A DNA stretch of 58,524 nt from NCBI GenBank assembly GCA_031081675.1, contig JAVHLZ010000015.1:1-58524 (forward strand), in the 5' to 3' direction. The notes beneath the pieces are model-generated. The model made no database searches. It was not told the DNA's origin and saw only the letters and a program-made list of their open reading frames with translations. Shown piece after piece: positions 43,705 through 53,897 of this stretch. This DNA comes from Armatimonadota bacterium (GTDB lineage Bacteria > Sysuimicrobiota > Sysuimicrobiia > Sysuimicrobiales > Kaftiobacteriaceae). Both the position numbers and the translations under genes were made by a program. How positions within the stretch are numbered: position 1 is the first letter of the stretch; each line of letters opens with the position of its first letter.

Positions 43705-44733
43705 ATGCCCGACTTTCCCTACATCAACGCCCGGGTGCGGGCCATGCACAGCCGCCTGCTGGACTCCGCGCACCTGGAGGAGCTGCTGGCGATCCCCACG
43801 CTGGAAGGGTTCGTCACGGCCCTGGCGCAGACGCCCTACGGGCCGCACCTGCAGGAGGCGCTGACCCGCTACGCGGGCCTGCGGGCCGTGGACGAGGCGC
43901 TGGCCCGCAACTTCCACCAGGCCACCACCCGGATCCTCTCGTTCGCCGACGGGCGGGCCCGGGAGCTCATCGAGGTGGTCCTGATGCGGTGGGACGTGGC
44001 CAACCTGCGGGCCATCCTCCGGGGCAAGCACGCCGGGCGTCCGGCCGAGGCCATCATCGGCGCCCTCCTGCCGGCGGGCGCCCTCAGCGAGGTCGCCCTG
44101 CGGGAACTGGCCGCCGCCGCGGACGTGCCGGGGGTGGTGGGCGCCCTCAGCGCCCAGGAGCACCCCCTGGCCCCCGCCCTGGCCGAGGGGCTGGCGGACT
44201 ACCGGGAGCGCGGCGATCTGCTGGCCCTGGAGCTGCGCCTGGACCGGTTCTACGCCGCCTACGGGCTGAGGCGGGCCGCGGGACGCGGGCACAGCGCCGC
44301 GGTGCTGCGGCGGGTGCTGCAGGCGGAGATCGATGCCACCAACGTGAAGACGGCCCTCAAACTCCAGCAGGCATCCCTGGGGCCGGACGAGAGGGCGCGC
44401 TTTTACATCCCCGGGGGGCGGCTGGTGGACGAGCGGCTGTTCCTGGCCCTCTCCGATCCGGCGACCGCCGACCAGGGCCTGGCCGGCCTGCGCCTGCAGG
44501 GATTCCCCGTCCGGGGCCCGGTGGGGGACCTGGCGGCGTTCGAGCGGGACCTGGACCTGGCCCTCCTGCGGGTCCAGGCGGGTCTGTACCGCGGAGACCC
44601 GTTGGAGATCGACATCGTCATCGGCTACCTGGCCCAGAAGTACAATGAAGTTGTCAACCTCCGCCTGATCGCCCGGGGGAAGGCGCTGGGCATTCCCCGC
44701 GAGCGCGTCCGGCAGGAGATGGTGGAGGTGTAG
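43705..44733 (+). CDS. atpC: A/V-type ATPase subunit C (d-like)
   Basis: A 342-residue helical protein of the V-ATPase subunit C/d family, which forms the cap joining the central shaft to the K ring. It starts YINARVRAMHSRLLDSAHLEELL, has EVVLMRWDVANLRAILRGK, and ends IVIGYLAQKYNEVVNLRLIARGKALGIPRERVRQEMVEV, all typical. ATG at 43705; the next gene follows after 5 bp. Confidence 0.95.
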   Translation: MPDFPYINARVRAMHSRLLDSAHLEELLAIPTLEGFVTALAQTPYGPHLQEALTRYAGLRAVDEALARNFHQATTRILSFADGRARELIEVVLMRWDVANLRAILRGKHAGRPAEAIIGALLPAGALSEVALRELAAAADVPGVVGALSAQEHPLAPALAEGLADYRERGDLLALELRLDRFYAAYGLRRAAGRGHSAAVLRRVLQAEIDATNVKTALKLQQASLGPDERARFYIPGGRLVDERLFLALSDPATADQGLAGLRLQGFPVRGPVGDLAAFERDLDLALLRVQAGLYRGDPLEIDIVIGYLAQKYNEVVNLRLIARGKALGIPRERVRQEMVEV

Positions 44734-44738
44734 GCGCC

Positions 44739-45059
44739 GTGGCCTACCGCGTGGCCGTGATCACCGATCCCGAGACGGCGACCGGGTTCCGCCTGGCCGG
44801 GGTCGAGGTGCGGGAGGCCGCCGACGGGCGGGAGGCCCTGGAACACCTGCGGGCGATGCTGCCCCTGGACTACGGCCTGGTGGCCGTCAACGAGGATCTC
44901 CTGGCGGCGATGCAGGACGCCCTCCCGCGCCTGATGCGGGACCGGGACCTGCCGATCATCGTTCCCGTCCCGGCTCCCCGGGCGAAGATCGAGACGAGCG
45001 AAGAGTACATTGCGCGGCTGGTCAAAGAGCACATCGGTTTTTACGTGAAGTTGCGCTAG
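44739..45059 (+). CDS. atpF: A/V-type ATPase subunit F
   Basis: A 106-residue subunit F with a Rossmann-like core (YRVAVITDPETATGFRLAGVEVREA) and a conserved C-terminal PIIVPVPAPRAKIETSEEYIARLVKEHIGFYVKL. It binds subunit D in the central shaft and affects catalysis. The start is GTG at 44739, five bases after atpC; GGAGGTGTAG provides the binding site inside the atpC end. Confidence 0.95.
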   Translation: MAYRVAVITDPETATGFRLAGVEVREAADGREALEHLRAMLPLDYGLVAVNEDLLAAMQDALPRLMRDRDLPIIVPVPAPRAKIETSEEYIARLVKEHIGFYVKLR

Positions 45060-45083
45060 GCCGGGAAGGGGTGAGCGTGAGCG

Positions 45084-46859
45084 ATGAGCACGGCGATCAG
45101 GGGCAGCATCATCAAAATCGCGGGACCGGCGGTGATCGCCCGGGGGATGCTGGGCGCCCGGATGTACGACATCGTGCGGGTCGGCCACGAGGGCCTGCTG
45201 GGCGAAATCATCCGCCTGGAGGGCGACACCGCGTTCATCCAGGTCTACGAGGAAACCTCGGGGCTGCGGGTGGGCGAGCCGGTGGAGAGCACCGGCCGGC
45301 CGCTGACCGCCGAGATGGGTCCGGGGCTGCTGGCGGGGATCTTCGACGGCATCCTGCGGCCCCTGGAGGGCGTGCGGGCCCAGAAGGGAGACTTCGTGGC
45401 CCGGGGCGCGGTGGTGCCGGCCCTGGACCGGACCCGGCGGTGGGCCTTTGAGCCGGCGGTCCGCCCCGGCGACCGGGTGAGCCCCGGGGACGTGCTGGGG
45501 TGGGTTCAGGAGTTCGGGTTCCGCCACCAGATCCTGGTGCCCCCCGACTCTCCGGGCGGGATCGTGGCGGAGATCCGCCCCGGCGAGTACACGGTCACCG
45601 ACGCCGTCGCCCGCCTGGAGGACGGCACCCCTCTCACCATGATGCACCCCTGGCCCGTGCGCACGCCGCGGCCGGTGGCCCGGCGGCTGGACCCCACCGA
45701 GCCGTTCGTCACCGGCCAGCGGGTGCTGGACGTCCTGTTCCCGGTGGCCATGGGAGGGACGGCGGCCATCCCGGGCCCGTTCGGCTCGGGCAAGACCATC
45801 ACCCAGCAGACCCTGGCCAAGTGGGGCGACGCCGACGTGATCATCTATGTGGGGTGCGGCGAGCGCGGCAACGAGATGACCCACGTCCTGGACGAGTTTC
45901 CCCGCCTGGAAGACCCCCGCACCGGCCGCCCGCTGATGGAGCGGACCATCATCATCGCCAACACCAGCAACATGCCGGTGGCCGCCCGGGAGGCGTCGGT
46001 GTACACCGGCATCACCCTGGCCGAGTACTGGCGGGACCAGGGAGTCAAGGTGGCCCTGATGGCCGACTCCACCAGCCGGTGGGCGGAGGCGATGCGGGAG
46101 ATCTCCTCCCGCCTGGAGGAGATGCCGGCGGAGGAGGGCTACCCGTCGTACCTCAGCAGCCGCCTGGCGGCCTTCTACGAGCGGGCCGGCCGCGCCGTGT
46201 GCCTGGGGCGGCCGGAGCGCCGGGGGTCCATCACCGTCATCGGCGCCGTCTCCCCGCCCGGCGGCGACCTGTCGGAGCCGGTGACCCAGGCCACCCTGCG
46301 CATCACCGGGACATTCTGGGCTCTGGATGACAAGCTGGCGAGCCGCCGCCACTTTCCCGCCATCAACTGGCTGCGGTCGTACAGCCTGTACACGCCCCTG
46401 CTGACCCAGTGGTACCGGGACCACATGCCGGCCGACTTCGAAACCCTGCGGGACCGGGCCAGCGCCCTGCTGCAGAAGGAAGCCGAACTGCAGGAGATCG
46501 TCCAGCTGGTGGGCCCCGATGCGCTGCAGGACGACCAGCGGATGATCATCGAGGCCGGCAAGATGCTGCGGGAGGACTTCCTGCAGCAGAACGCCTACAC
46601 CGACGACGCCCACTGCCCGCTGAGCAAGTCCTACGGCATCCTGAAGGCCATCCTGACCTTCTACGACCTCGCCCTGGCGGCGCTGCGGCGGGGGGTGGAT
46701 CTGGACGAGATCCTCAACATGAAGGAGATCGAGGAGATCGCCCGCCTCAAGGACGTGCCCGCTGCCGAATTCGACGGGTACATCGCCCGCTGGCTGGAAA
46801 AACTGCCGGCGGCGTTCGGCGCCCGCCCGGCGGCGGCGGTGGGGGCGGAGGGGCAGTAA
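45084..46859 (+). CDS. atpA: A/V-type ATPase catalytic subunit A
   Basis: A 591-residue catalytic subunit. It begins with the [28 protein letters not shown] beta-barrel and has the non-homologous insertion (bulge) of the A subunit around residues 110-190. The P-loop is [12 protein letters not shown] near residues 231-242, followed by the Walker B region and [35 protein letters not shown]. The length is close to Thermus and archaeal A subunits. ATG at 45084, 25 bp after atpF. Confidence 0.98.
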   Translation: MSTAIRGSIIKIAGPAVIARGMLGARMYDIVRVGHEGLLGEIIRLEGDTAFIQVYEETSGLRVGEPVESTGRPLTAEMGPGLLAGIFDGILRPLEGVRAQKGDFVARGAVVPALDRTRRWAFEPAVRPGDRVSPGDVLGWVQEFGFRHQILVPPDSPGGIVAEIRPGEYTVTDAVARLEDGTPLTMMHPWPVRTPRPVARRLDPTEPFVTGQRVLDVLFPVAMGGTAAIPGPFGSGKTITQQTLAKWGDADVIIYVGCGERGNEMTHVLDEFPRLEDPRTGRPLMERTIIIANTSNMPVAAREASVYTGITLAEYWRDQGVKVALMADSTSRWAEAMREISSRLEEMPAEEGYPSYLSSRLAAFYERAGRAVCLGRPERRGSITVIGAVSPPGGDLSEPVTQATLRITGTFWALDDKLASRRHFPAINWLRSYSLYTPLLTQWYRDHMPADFETLRDRASALLQKEAELQEIVQLVGPDALQDDQRMIIEAGKMLREDFLQQNAYTDDAHCPLSKSYGILKAILTFYDLALAALRRGVDLDEILNMKEIEEIARLKDVPAAEFDGYIARWLEKLPAAFGARPAAAVGAEGQ

Positions 46860-46882
46860 TCCCCACGGGAGGACGGAACGCC

Positions 46883-48298
46883 ATGGAGCTGGCCACCAAG
46901 CGGTACCGCTCGATCTCGTACATCTCGGGTCCCCTGCTGTTCGTGGAGGGGGCGAAGGACCTGGCCTACGGAGCCCTGGTCAGCATCCACCTGCCCGATG
47001 AGACGGTGCGCGGAGGGCAGGTGATCGAGGTCTCCGAGAAGCACGCGGTGATCCAGGTGTTCGAGGAGACCACGGGTCTGGACCTGGCCCGGACCTCCAT
47101 CAGCCTGCGGGAGGATGTGGCGCGCCTGGGCGTATCCCGGGAGATGATCGGCCGCCGGTTCAACGGCCTGGGGGAGCCCATCGACGGGCTGCCCCCCATC
47201 ATTCCCGAGAAGCGCCTGCCCATCATCGGCGCCCCCATCAACCCCGTGGCGCGCCAGCGCCCCCAGGAGTTCATCCAGACGGGGATTTCGGCCATCGACG
47301 GCCTCAACACCCTGGTGCGCGGGCAGAAGCTGCCCATCTTCAGCGGCGCGGGGCTGCCCCACAACGAGATCGCGGCCCAGATCGCCCGCCAGGCCAAGGT
47401 CCTGGGCACCGAGGAGCAGTTCTCGGTGGTGTTCGCGGCCATGGGGATCACCCAGCGGGAGGCGGCGTTCTTCATCGATCAGTTCGAGTCCACGGGCGCC
47501 CTGGCGCGCGCAGTGGTCTTCCTCAACCTGGCCGACGACCCGGCCATCGAGCGCCTCATCACGCCCCGGATGGCGCTGACCACCGCCGAGTACCTGGCCT
47601 TCGAGCTCGACATGCACGTCCTGGTGATCCTCACCGACATGACCAACTACTGCGAAGCCCTGCGGGAAATCGGCGCGGCCCGGGAGGAGATCCCCGGCCG
47701 CCGGGGCTACCCCGGCTACATGTACACCGACCTGGCCACCATCTACGAGCGCGCCGGGCGCATCCACGGCCGGCGCGGGTCCATCACCCAGCTGCCGATC
47801 CTCACCATGCCCGACGACGACATCACCCACCCCATCGCCGACCTCACCGGCTACATCACCGAGGGGCAGATCCTCCTCAGCCGCGAACTGCACCGGCTGG
47901 GCATCTATCCGCCCATCACCCCGCTGCGCAGCCTGTCCCGGCTCATGAACGACGGCATCGGCCCCGGGCGCACCCGGGAGGACCACGGCGCCCTGCGGGA
48001 CCAGCTGTACTCGGCCTACGCCAACGGGGTGGACCTGCGCAAGCTGGTGGCCATTATCGGCGAGGAGGCGCTCACGGAGCGCGACCGCCTGTACCTGCGG
48101 TTTGCCGACGAGTTCGAGCGCCAGTTCCTCCACCAGGGCCAGGCCGAGCGCAGCATCGAGGAGACCCTCACCCTGGCCTGGAAGCTGCTGTCCATGTTCC
48201 CGCGGGGTGAGCTCAAGCGGGTCAAGCAGGACCACATCGACAAGTACTACTTCGGCGACCTGATGGAGGAGGTCTGGAAGGAGAAGACGCGGGTCTAG
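46883..48298 (+). CDS. atpB: A/V-type ATPase regulatory subunit B
   Basis: A 471-residue non-catalytic subunit B. Typical segments are [69 protein letters not shown] (a degenerate P-loop, as expected for B), [16 protein letters not shown] and [14 protein letters not shown]. The ATG at 46883 has GGGAGGACGG upstream. Confidence 0.98.
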   Translation: MELATKRYRSISYISGPLLFVEGAKDLAYGALVSIHLPDETVRGGQVIEVSEKHAVIQVFEETTGLDLARTSISLREDVARLGVSREMIGRRFNGLGEPIDGLPPIIPEKRLPIIGAPINPVARQRPQEFIQTGISAIDGLNTLVRGQKLPIFSGAGLPHNEIAAQIARQAKVLGTEEQFSVVFAAMGITQREAAFFIDQFESTGALARAVVFLNLADDPAIERLITPRMALTTAEYLAFELDMHVLVILTDMTNYCEALREIGAAREEIPGRRGYPGYMYTDLATIYERAGRIHGRRGSITQLPILTMPDDDITHPIADLTGYITEGQILLSRELHRLGIYPPITPLRSLSRLMNDGIGPGRTREDHGALRDQLYSAYANGVDLRKLVAIIGEEALTERDRLYLRFADEFERQFLHQGQAERSIEETLTLAWKLLSMFPRGELKRVKQDHIDKYYFGDLMEEVWKEKTRV

Positions 48299-48372
48299 AA
48301 CGCAGGGGTCCCCGGCCGCTCACCACGCGGCCGGTCCCCGGTTTCGGACCGCAGATCGCCCCGAGGAGGCAC

Positions 48373-49011
48373 ATGCCGGAAGCCGTCAGCCCCACCCGGA
48401 TGAACCTGCTGCAGCGCAAGCAGCAGGCCAAAGTGGCCATCCAGGGCGTGGACCTGCTCAAGCGCAAGCGGGACGCCCTCGTGGCCGACTTCTTCACCAT
48501 CGTACGCCAGTCGCTGCACGCCCGGGAGACGCTCACCCGGGCCTGCGAGGAGGCGTACCTGATGCTGGCCCTGGCCAAGGCGTGGGAGGGCCGGGAGGCC
48601 CTGGAGGCGGCGGCCATGGCGGACCGGCGCGAGCTGCTGGTGGACATCCAGGTGCGCAACGTGTGGGGGACCCGCATTCCCGACGTGGTCGTCCGGGAGG
48701 TGCGCCGCACCCTGCTGGAGCGCGGGCACAACCCTGCCGCCACCAGCGCCCGCACCATGGAGAGCGCCGCCCACTTCGAGGAGGTGCTGCGGGCGATCCT
48801 GGAGGTGGCGGCCACCGAGATCAAGCTGCGCAAGATCGGGGAGGAGATCAAGAAGACCACCCGGCGGGTCAACGCCCTGGAGCAGGTGGTGATCCCCCGG
48901 ATCCTGGGCGAGATCCGCTTTATCGCATCGGTGCTGGAGCAGCGGGCCCGGGAGGATATCTTCCGCCTCAAGCGCATCAAGCGCAAGCTGGAGGCGCGGG
49001 AGAAGACCTAG
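48373..49011 (+). CDS. atpD: A/V-type ATPase subunit D
   Basis: A 212-residue rotor shaft subunit, an antiparallel coiled coil. The conserved start SPTRMNLLQRKQQAKVAIQGVDLLKRKRDAL and the C-terminal helix NALEQVVIPRILGEIRFIASVLEQRAREDIFRLKRIKRKL are diagnostic. The ATG at 48373 is preceded by GAGGAGG. It ends the ATPase operon, and a polypurine/polypyrimidine repeat that can fold follows. Confidence 0.97.
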   Translation: MPEAVSPTRMNLLQRKQQAKVAIQGVDLLKRKRDALVADFFTIVRQSLHARETLTRACEEAYLMLALAKAWEGREALEAAAMADRRELLVDIQVRNVWGTRIPDVVVREVRRTLLERGHNPAATSARTMESAAHFEEVLRAILEVAATEIKLRKIGEEIKKTTRRVNALEQVVIPRILGEIRFIASVLEQRAREDIFRLKRIKRKLEAREKT

Positions 49012-49092
49012 GGGGAAGGGAAGAAGGAAGAGGGAAGAAGGAAGAGGGGAAAGGAATGAAAGAATAGCGCGTACCCCTCTTCCCTCTTCCCT
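49011..49092. repeat. Polypurine/polypyrimidine intergenic repeat, copy D
   Basis: A purine run (49011-49059, interrupted by one T) and a pyrimidine run (49074-49092) flank a short spacer between atpD and the DUF881 gene. The purine arm contains the reverse complement of the shared 18-mer at 49031-49048. Imperfect pairing of the arms is possible. The pyrimidine arm ends five bases before a -10 element. Confidence 0.75.
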
Positions 49093-49096
49093 GTCG

Positions 49097-49102
49097 TATA
49101 CT
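49097..49102 (+). promoter_or_regulatory. Possible -10 element of the DUF881-sbp genes
   Basis: TATACT matches the -10 consensus well and lies about 27 bases before the DUF881 ATG. The -35 position falls inside the pyrimidine repeat and has no good match. Confidence 0.4.
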
Positions 49103-49128
49103 GGCCCTAGGCGTGATCCGCCGTCGCC

Positions 49129-49887
49129 ATGCTGGGCACTTCTCATACACTGCGCGTGTGGAAGGTCTCCCGCCTGCAGGCCACCCTGGCGGCGCTGCTG
49201 GCCGCGGTGGGTTTTCTGGCCGCCACCCAGGTGCGTAACGAACTGCTGATCCGCCGGCACCTGCGGGTACCATCCCAGCGGCTGGAGGAACTGGGCTTCC
49301 TGCTGCGGGAGCAGGAGCGGGCCCGCTCGGCCCTGGAGCAGCAGATCGTGGAATTGCGGGAGCGGCTGCGGGCCTACGAGCAGGGGGTCGCCCAGGGCCG
49401 GGCCCGGATGGAGGCCCTCAGCCAGGACCTGGAACGGCTGCGGACGCTGGCGGGGCTGGTGGCGGTGGTCGGGCCCGGCGTGGTGGTGGAGCTGGATGAC
49501 AGCCCGCAGCCCCTGCGCCCCGGGGACGACCCCAACACGGTGATCCTCCATTACACGGACCTGCAGGCGGTGGTCAACGACCTGTGGGCGGGCGGGGCCG
49601 ATGCGGTGGCCATCAACGGGGAGCGGGTGGTGGTGTCCACGGGCCTGACCTGTGTGGGCACCACCATCCTGTGCAACGCCAAGCGCATCGCCCCGCCCTA
49701 CCGGATCACGGCCATCGGCAATCCGGCGGCGCTCCAGGCATATCTCACCCGGCCGGGGGGCATCCTGGAGGCCCTGCGGGCGTTCGGGTTTCCGGTGAAG
49801 GTGACGACAGCCTCGCGGCTGGTGGTGCCAGCGTACCGGGGTGGCTACCGGTTCACCTTCGCCCGCCCCGCGGAGGCCCCGCCGTAG
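49129..49887 (+). CDS. DUF881-family membrane-anchored protein (YlxW/YlxX-like)
   Basis: A 252-residue protein with one N-terminal membrane segment (about residues 17-35), a coiled coil (about 45-105) and a DUF881 domain. The domain has LVAVVGPGVVVELDDSPQPLRPGDDPNTVILHYTDLQAVVNDLWAGGADAVAINGERV, GTTILCNAKRIAPPYRITAIGNP and GGILEALRAFGFPVKV. The domain would lie outside the membrane. In Gram-positives members sit beside sbp and the ftsA/ftsZ division genes; the molecular function is not established. The ATG at 49129 lacks a ribosome-binding site. It is followed by sbp after 25 bp. Confidence 0.9.
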   Translation: MLGTSHTLRVWKVSRLQATLAALLAAVGFLAATQVRNELLIRRHLRVPSQRLEELGFLLREQERARSALEQQIVELRERLRAYEQGVAQGRARMEALSQDLERLRTLAGLVAVVGPGVVVELDDSPQPLRPGDDPNTVILHYTDLQAVVNDLWAGGADAVAINGERVVVSTGLTCVGTTILCNAKRIAPPYRITAIGNPAALQAYLTRPGGILEALRAFGFPVKVTTASRLVVPAYRGGYRFTFARPAEAPP

Positions 49888-49912
49888 GCGGGGCGCGACA
49901 GGAGGAGCGGTC

Positions 49913-50293
49913 ATGTGGTTGCCCGTGCTCGGCCTGCTGGTCGGCATCGTCCTGGGGTTTCTGTCGTCGGTGGAGATCCCGCTGGGGGTGGTCAAGTACA
50001 CGGCCATCGCCATCCTGGCCGCCATCGACACGGTCCTGGGCGGCCTGCGGGCCCAGCTGGAGGACCGCTTTGACCTGTCCATCTTCCTCAGCGGCTTCTT
50101 TGCCAACACGTTCTTTGCGGCGCTGCTGACCGCCATCGGGGACCTGCTGGGGGTGGACATCTACCTGGGCGCCGTGATTGCCTTTTCCATCCGGATCTTC
50201 GGCAACGTGGGCTTCATCCGCCGGGACCTGCTGGAGCGGTACTGGCGCGGCGCCAGGCGGGGTCCGGCAGGAGAGACGGGGCGGATCCCCTGA
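49913..50293 (+). CDS. sbp: Small basic protein Sbp family (DUF1290)
   Basis: A 126-residue membrane protein with three or more hydrophobic segments. It shows the family pattern IPLGVVKYTAIAILAAIDTVLGGLRAQLEDRFDLSIFLSGFFANTFFAALLTAIGDLLGVDIYLGAVIAFSIRIFGNVGFIRR. Sbp usually lies between DUF881 genes upstream of ftsA; its function is unknown. GGAGGAG lies six bases before the ATG at 49913. Here the next gene is gap instead of division genes. Confidence 0.93.
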   Translation: MWLPVLGLLVGIVLGFLSSVEIPLGVVKYTAIAILAAIDTVLGGLRAQLEDRFDLSIFLSGFFANTFFAALLTAIGDLLGVDIYLGAVIAFSIRIFGNVGFIRRDLLERYWRGARRGPAGETGRIP

Positions 50294-50333
50294 CGCCGCG
50301 CGACGCGGGAACGCACCGGGAGGAGGTGTGATC

Positions 50334-51344
50334 ATGGTCCGCGTGGGCATCAACGGATTTGGCCGGATCGGCCGCCAGTCGCTGAGGGCAATGCTGGAGC
50401 GCTACCCCGACCGGCTCCAGGTGACGGCCGTCAACGACATCGCCGACCTCCGGACCAACGCCCACCTGTTCAAGTACGACTCCAACTACGGCACGTTCCC
50501 CGGACAGGTGGAGGCCCGGGACGGCGAGCTGCGCGTCAACCAGTGGACCATGAAGGTGTTCAGCGAACGCGAGCCGTCGGCCATCCCCTGGCGGGAGGCG
50601 GGGGTGGACATCGTGGTGGAGGCCACCGGCCGGTTCACCGCCGCCGAGAAGGCCCGCGGCCACCTGGCCGGAGGCGCCCGCAAGGTGGTCATCACCGCGC
50701 CGGCCAAGGGTGAGGACATCACCCTCAACATGGGGGTCAATCACGAGCTGTACGATCCCCGGGTGCACACCATCGTCAGCAACGGTTCGTGCACCACCAA
50801 CTGCCTGGCGGTGACCGCCAAGGTGCTCAGCCGGGAGTTTGGCATCCGCCGGGGGTTCATGACCACCGTCCACTCCTACACCAACACCCAGCGGATCCTG
50901 GACGTGGTGGGCGAGAACCTGCGGGAGGCCCGGGCGGCGGCCCTGAACATCATCCCGGCCACCACCGGGGCGGCCCGCGCCATCTTCCTGGTCCTCCCCG
51001 AACTGCGGGGAAAGATGCACGGCATCGCCCTGCGGGTGCCCACCCCCACCGTCTCCATCGTGGACCTGGTGTGCGAGCTGGAGCGGCCGGTGACCGCGGA
51101 CGCGGTCAACGCCGCCTACCGGCGCTACAGCCAGGAGGAGATGCGCGGGTACCTGGGCTACAGCGAGGAGGAGCTGGTCTCCATGGACTACAAGGGCAGC
51201 CCCTATTCGGCGGTGGTGGACGCGCCGCTGACCACCGTCATCGAGGACACCCTGGTGAAGGTCATGTCCTGGTACGACAACGAGTGGGGCTACGCCTGCC
51301 GGGTGGCCGACCTGGTGGCCTACATGGCCGAGCGGGGACTGTAG
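50334..51344 (+). CDS. gap: Glyceraldehyde-3-phosphate dehydrogenase
   Basis: A 336-residue NAD-type GAPDH. It has the nucleotide-binding start [11 protein letters not shown], the catalytic Cys 153 in [11 protein letters not shown] (Gly in place of the more common Ala before Ser-Cys), [11 protein letters not shown], and [28 protein letters not shown] is the usual C-terminus. AGGAGGTG lies before the ATG at 50334. It heads the glycolytic cluster gap-pgk-tpiA-secG and catalyses the oxidative phosphorylation of glyceraldehyde-3-phosphate. Confidence 0.97.
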   Translation: MVRVGINGFGRIGRQSLRAMLERYPDRLQVTAVNDIADLRTNAHLFKYDSNYGTFPGQVEARDGELRVNQWTMKVFSEREPSAIPWREAGVDIVVEATGRFTAAEKARGHLAGGARKVVITAPAKGEDITLNMGVNHELYDPRVHTIVSNGSCTTNCLAVTAKVLSREFGIRRGFMTTVHSYTNTQRILDVVGENLREARAAALNIIPATTGAARAIFLVLPELRGKMHGIALRVPTPTVSIVDLVCELERPVTADAVNAAYRRYSQEEMRGYLGYSEEELVSMDYKGSPYSAVVDAPLTTVIEDTLVKVMSWYDNEWGYACRVADLVAYMAERGL

Positions 51345-51354
51345 GGTCGCGGAG

Positions 51355-52542
51355 ATGGCCAAGAAGACGATCCGCGACGTGGACGTGGCCGGCCGGCGGG
51401 TCCTGGTCCGGGTCGACTTCAACGTTCCGCTGGACGACGGGCGCGTGGCCGACGACCGGCGGATCCGGGAGGCGCTGCCGACGATCCAGGAGCTGCGCCG
51501 CCGCGGCGCCCGGGTGATCCTGGCATCCCATCTGGGACGGCCCGAGGGCAAGGTGGTGGAGAGCCTGCGCATGGACCCCGTGGCCCGCCGCCTGAGCGAG
51601 CTGCTGGATGCCCCGGTGCGCAAGCTGGCCGACTGCGTGGGGCCCGAGGTGGAGCGGGCCGTGGCCGAGATGCGGGACGGCGACGTGATCCTGCTGGAGA
51701 ACCTGCGGTTTCACCCCGGCGAGGAGGCCAACGACCCGGAGTTTGCCCGCGCTCTGGCGTCCCTGGCGGATCTGTACGTCAACGACGCCTTCGGCACCGC
51801 CCACCGGGCCCACGCGTCCACGGTGGGCGTGGCCCGGTACCTCCCGGCGGTGGCCGGGCTGCTCATGGAACGCGAGCTCGAGTATCTGTCCCGGGCTCTG
51901 GAGGATCCGCGCCGCCCCTTCGTGGCCATCCTGGGCGGCAAGAAGGTCTCGGACAAGATCGGGGTCATCCGCAACCTGCTGGGGCGGGCCGATACCCTGC
52001 TCATCGGCGGGGCGATGGCCTATACCTTTCTGCGGGCCCGGGGGTACGGGGTGGGGGCGTCGCTGTGCGAGGTGGACCGGCTGGACCTGGCGCGGTCGCT
52101 GCTGGAGGAGGCGGAGCGCCGACGGGTCCCCCTCCTGCTGCCCGAGGACGTGGTGGTGGCCGACCGCTTCGCTCCCGACGCCGCCGTGCGGGTGGTGCCC
52201 GCCGAGGCGATCCCCGAGGGCTGGATGGGCATGGACATCGGGCCGCAGACCGCCGCGGCGTTCTCCCGCGTCGTCCGGACCGCCGGGACGGTGGTCTGGA
52301 ACGGCCCCCTGGGAGTGTGCGAGTTCGTCCCCTTTGCCGCCGGCACCCGGATGGTGGCCGAGGCCGCCGCGGCCTCGGGGGCGGTGACCATCGTCGGCGG
52401 CGGGGACACGGCTGCCGCCCTGCAGCAGATGGGCCTGGCCGACCGCATGTCCCACGTCTCCACCGGCGGCGGCGCGTCGCTGGAGTTCCTGGAGGGGAAG
52501 GTCCTGCCGGGGGTGGCGGCGCTGCAGGACCGAGCGGCATGA
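51355..52542 (+). CDS. pgk: Phosphoglycerate kinase
   Basis: A 395-residue PGK with the N-terminal substrate motif [50 protein letters not shown], the hinge region and [14 protein letters not shown]. The nucleotide-binding [14 protein letters not shown] and the end [22 protein letters not shown] follow. ATG at 51355, ten bases after gap. Its stop overlaps the tpiA start (ATGA). Confidence 0.97.
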   Translation: MAKKTIRDVDVAGRRVLVRVDFNVPLDDGRVADDRRIREALPTIQELRRRGARVILASHLGRPEGKVVESLRMDPVARRLSELLDAPVRKLADCVGPEVERAVAEMRDGDVILLENLRFHPGEEANDPEFARALASLADLYVNDAFGTAHRAHASTVGVARYLPAVAGLLMERELEYLSRALEDPRRPFVAILGGKKVSDKIGVIRNLLGRADTLLIGGAMAYTFLRARGYGVGASLCEVDRLDLARSLLEEAERRRVPLLLPEDVVVADRFAPDAAVRVVPAEAIPEGWMGMDIGPQTAAAFSRVVRTAGTVVWNGPLGVCEFVPFAAGTRMVAEAAAASGAVTIVGGGDTAAALQQMGLADRMSHVSTGGGASLEFLEGKVLPGVAALQDRAA

Positions 52543-53282
52543 GCCGGCCCCGCCTGGTGGCCGGCAACTGGAAGATGCACACGACCACGGCCGAGGCGGC
52601 CGCCCTGGCGGCCGCCATCGCCCGCGGCCCCCTCCCGCCCGACGTGGAGGTGGCGGTCTGCCCGCCGTTCACGGCGCTGGGGGCCGCGGCCCGCGCCCTG
52701 GAGGGCTCCGGGGTGCGGCTGGGAGCCCAGGATGTGTTCTGGGAGCCCCGGGGCCCCTACACCGGGGAGATCTCGCCGCCCATGCTGGTGGACGTGGGGT
52801 GCCGGTACGTCATCGTGGGCCATTCGGAACGCCGCCAGCACTTCGGGGAAACTGATGAGGCCGTGGGCCGCAAGACCGCTGCGGCCCTGGACCACGGCCT
52901 GGTCCCCATCGTGTGCGTCGGCGAGCGCCTGGAGGAGCGCGAGGCGGGGCGAACCGACGCCGTGGTCCGCCGGCAGGTGGAGCAGGCCACGGCGGGCCTG
53001 CCGGCCGAGCGGGTCCGGCTGCTGGTGATCGCCTACGAGCCGGTGTGGGCCATCGGCACGGGACGGACACCCACCGGCGAGGAGGCCGACCGGGTCGCCG
53101 GCGTCATCCGGGACGCCCTGGGGCGTGCGGGAGAGGACGTGCGCGTGCTGTACGGGGGCAGTGTCACCCCGGCCAACGTCGGGGAGTTTTCCGGGCGGCC
53201 CGGCATCGACGGCGCGCTGGTGGGCGGAGCCAGCCTGGACGCGTCCGCTTTCATCGCCATCGCCCGCGCCTTTTCCCGCTGA
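52539..53282 (+). CDS. tpiA: Triose-phosphate isomerase
   Basis: A 247-residue TIM barrel enzyme with all catalytic parts: Asn-Lys in GNWKMH (Lys 12), the His in [15 protein letters not shown], and the Glu in [16 protein letters not shown]. The phosphate-binding loops [10 protein letters not shown] and LVGGASL follow. It overlaps pgk by four bases, giving translational coupling. secG follows after 78 bp, a common order in Gram-positives and thermophiles. Confidence 0.97.
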   Translation: MSRPRLVAGNWKMHTTTAEAAALAAAIARGPLPPDVEVAVCPPFTALGAAARALEGSGVRLGAQDVFWEPRGPYTGEISPPMLVDVGCRYVIVGHSERRQHFGETDEAVGRKTAAALDHGLVPIVCVGERLEEREAGRTDAVVRRQVEQATAGLPAERVRLLVIAYEPVWAIGTGRTPTGEEADRVAGVIRDALGRAGEDVRVLYGGSVTPANVGEFSGRPGIDGALVGGASLDASAFIAIARAFSR

Positions 53283-53295
53283 GCGTCCGCCCGGG

Positions 53296-53325
53296 TGGAC
53301 CCGCCCACGGCGCGCATGGTAGGAT
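53296..53325 (+). promoter_or_regulatory. Possible secG promoter
   Basis: TGGACC (53296-53301) and TAGGAT (53320-53325) are 18 bp apart, with TGG in front of the -10 as an extended element. It lies between tpiA and secG, 36 bases before the secG ATG. The -35 is weak. Confidence 0.4.
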
Positions 53326-53360
53326 GGGCGGCGGGAGATGCGAGCGGAGAGGGAGCGGGC

Positions 53361-53579
53361 ATGATCACGGCCATCCTGGTGGTGCACTTCATCCTGGCCG
53401 TCACCCTCATCGGGGTGATTCTGCTGCAGGGGCCCAAGGGGGAAGGGCTGGGGGCGATCGGCGGAAGCGCCCGGCTGTTTCACGGCCCGCGGCCTCGGGA
53501 GACCTTCTTCACCCGGGCCACGGCGATCACGGGCGTCCTGTTCGTCCTGACCTCCACCTACCTGGCCTTCTTCCGGTAG
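53361..53579 (+). CDS. secG: Preprotein translocase subunit SecG
   Basis: A 72-residue protein with two membrane segments (about residues 3-22 and 52-70) around a Gly-rich loop GPKGEGLGAIGGSARLFHG, matching the short SecG of Gram-positives. It joins SecYE in protein export. ATG at 53361 with GGGAGCGGGC upstream. It ends the gap-pgk-tpiA group; a hairpin terminator follows about 75 bases later. Confidence 0.93.
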   Translation: MITAILVVHFILAVTLIGVILLQGPKGEGLGAIGGSARLFHGPRPRETFFTRATAITGVLFVLTSTYLAFFR

Positions 53580-53652
53580 GCCGGCGCCGGTGCCCCCGGG
53601 TGTGAGGGGTCTCCCCCTCGCCCGCAGGGGCTATCTTCCCCCTCAGAACAGC

Positions 53653-53680
53653 GCGGCAGGGTCTGAGACGACCCTGCCGC
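53653..53680. terminator. Hairpin between secG and tRNA-Leu, possibly bidirectional
   Basis: GCGGCAGGGT (53653-53662) and ACCCTGCCGC (53671-53680) form a perfect 10-bp stem with an 8-base loop. It is placed after secG on the plus strand and after tRNA-Leu on the minus strand. U-rich tails are short (ATCTCGTTCT to the right, GCTGTTCT on the other strand). Confidence 0.65.
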
Positions 53681-53692
53681 ATCTCGTTCTGG

Positions 53693-53773
53693 TGCCGGGC
53701 GAGGGATTTGAACCCCCACGGGAAACCCATACGCCCCTCAAGCGTACGCGTCTGCCAATTCCGCCAGCCCGGC
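53693..53773 (-). tRNA. tRNA-Leu (anticodon GAG)
   Basis: The minus strand folds as a class II tRNA. The acceptor stem is GCCGGGC/GCCCGGC with discriminator A. The D arm contains GGCGGAATTGGCAGAC, the anticodon stem is TACGC/GCGTA with loop TTGAGGG (anticodon GAG), a long variable arm TGGGTTTCCCGT follows, and the T arm is GGGGGTTCAAATCCCTC. The CCA end is not encoded. A promoter is seen at 53791-53820. Confidence 0.96.
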
Positions 53774-53790
53774 ACGCCGGTACCGCGCTC

Positions 53791-53820
53791 ATTATAGGGT
53801 GCCCCCCGCCGGGCCAGCAA
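53791..53820 (-). promoter_or_regulatory. Promoter of tRNA-Leu
   Basis: On the minus strand TTGCTG (53815-53820) and TATAAT (53791-53796) are separated by 18 bp. The -10 is a perfect consensus match. The predicted start is about ten bases before the mature tRNA. Confidence 0.75.
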
Positions 53821-53897
53821 GCCGGTACTGCAGGCAGGGCGTAGTCAGCCTGGCGCGAATTGTCTTGGCACCCTCTTTGATGATCGGGGTGGCTCGG

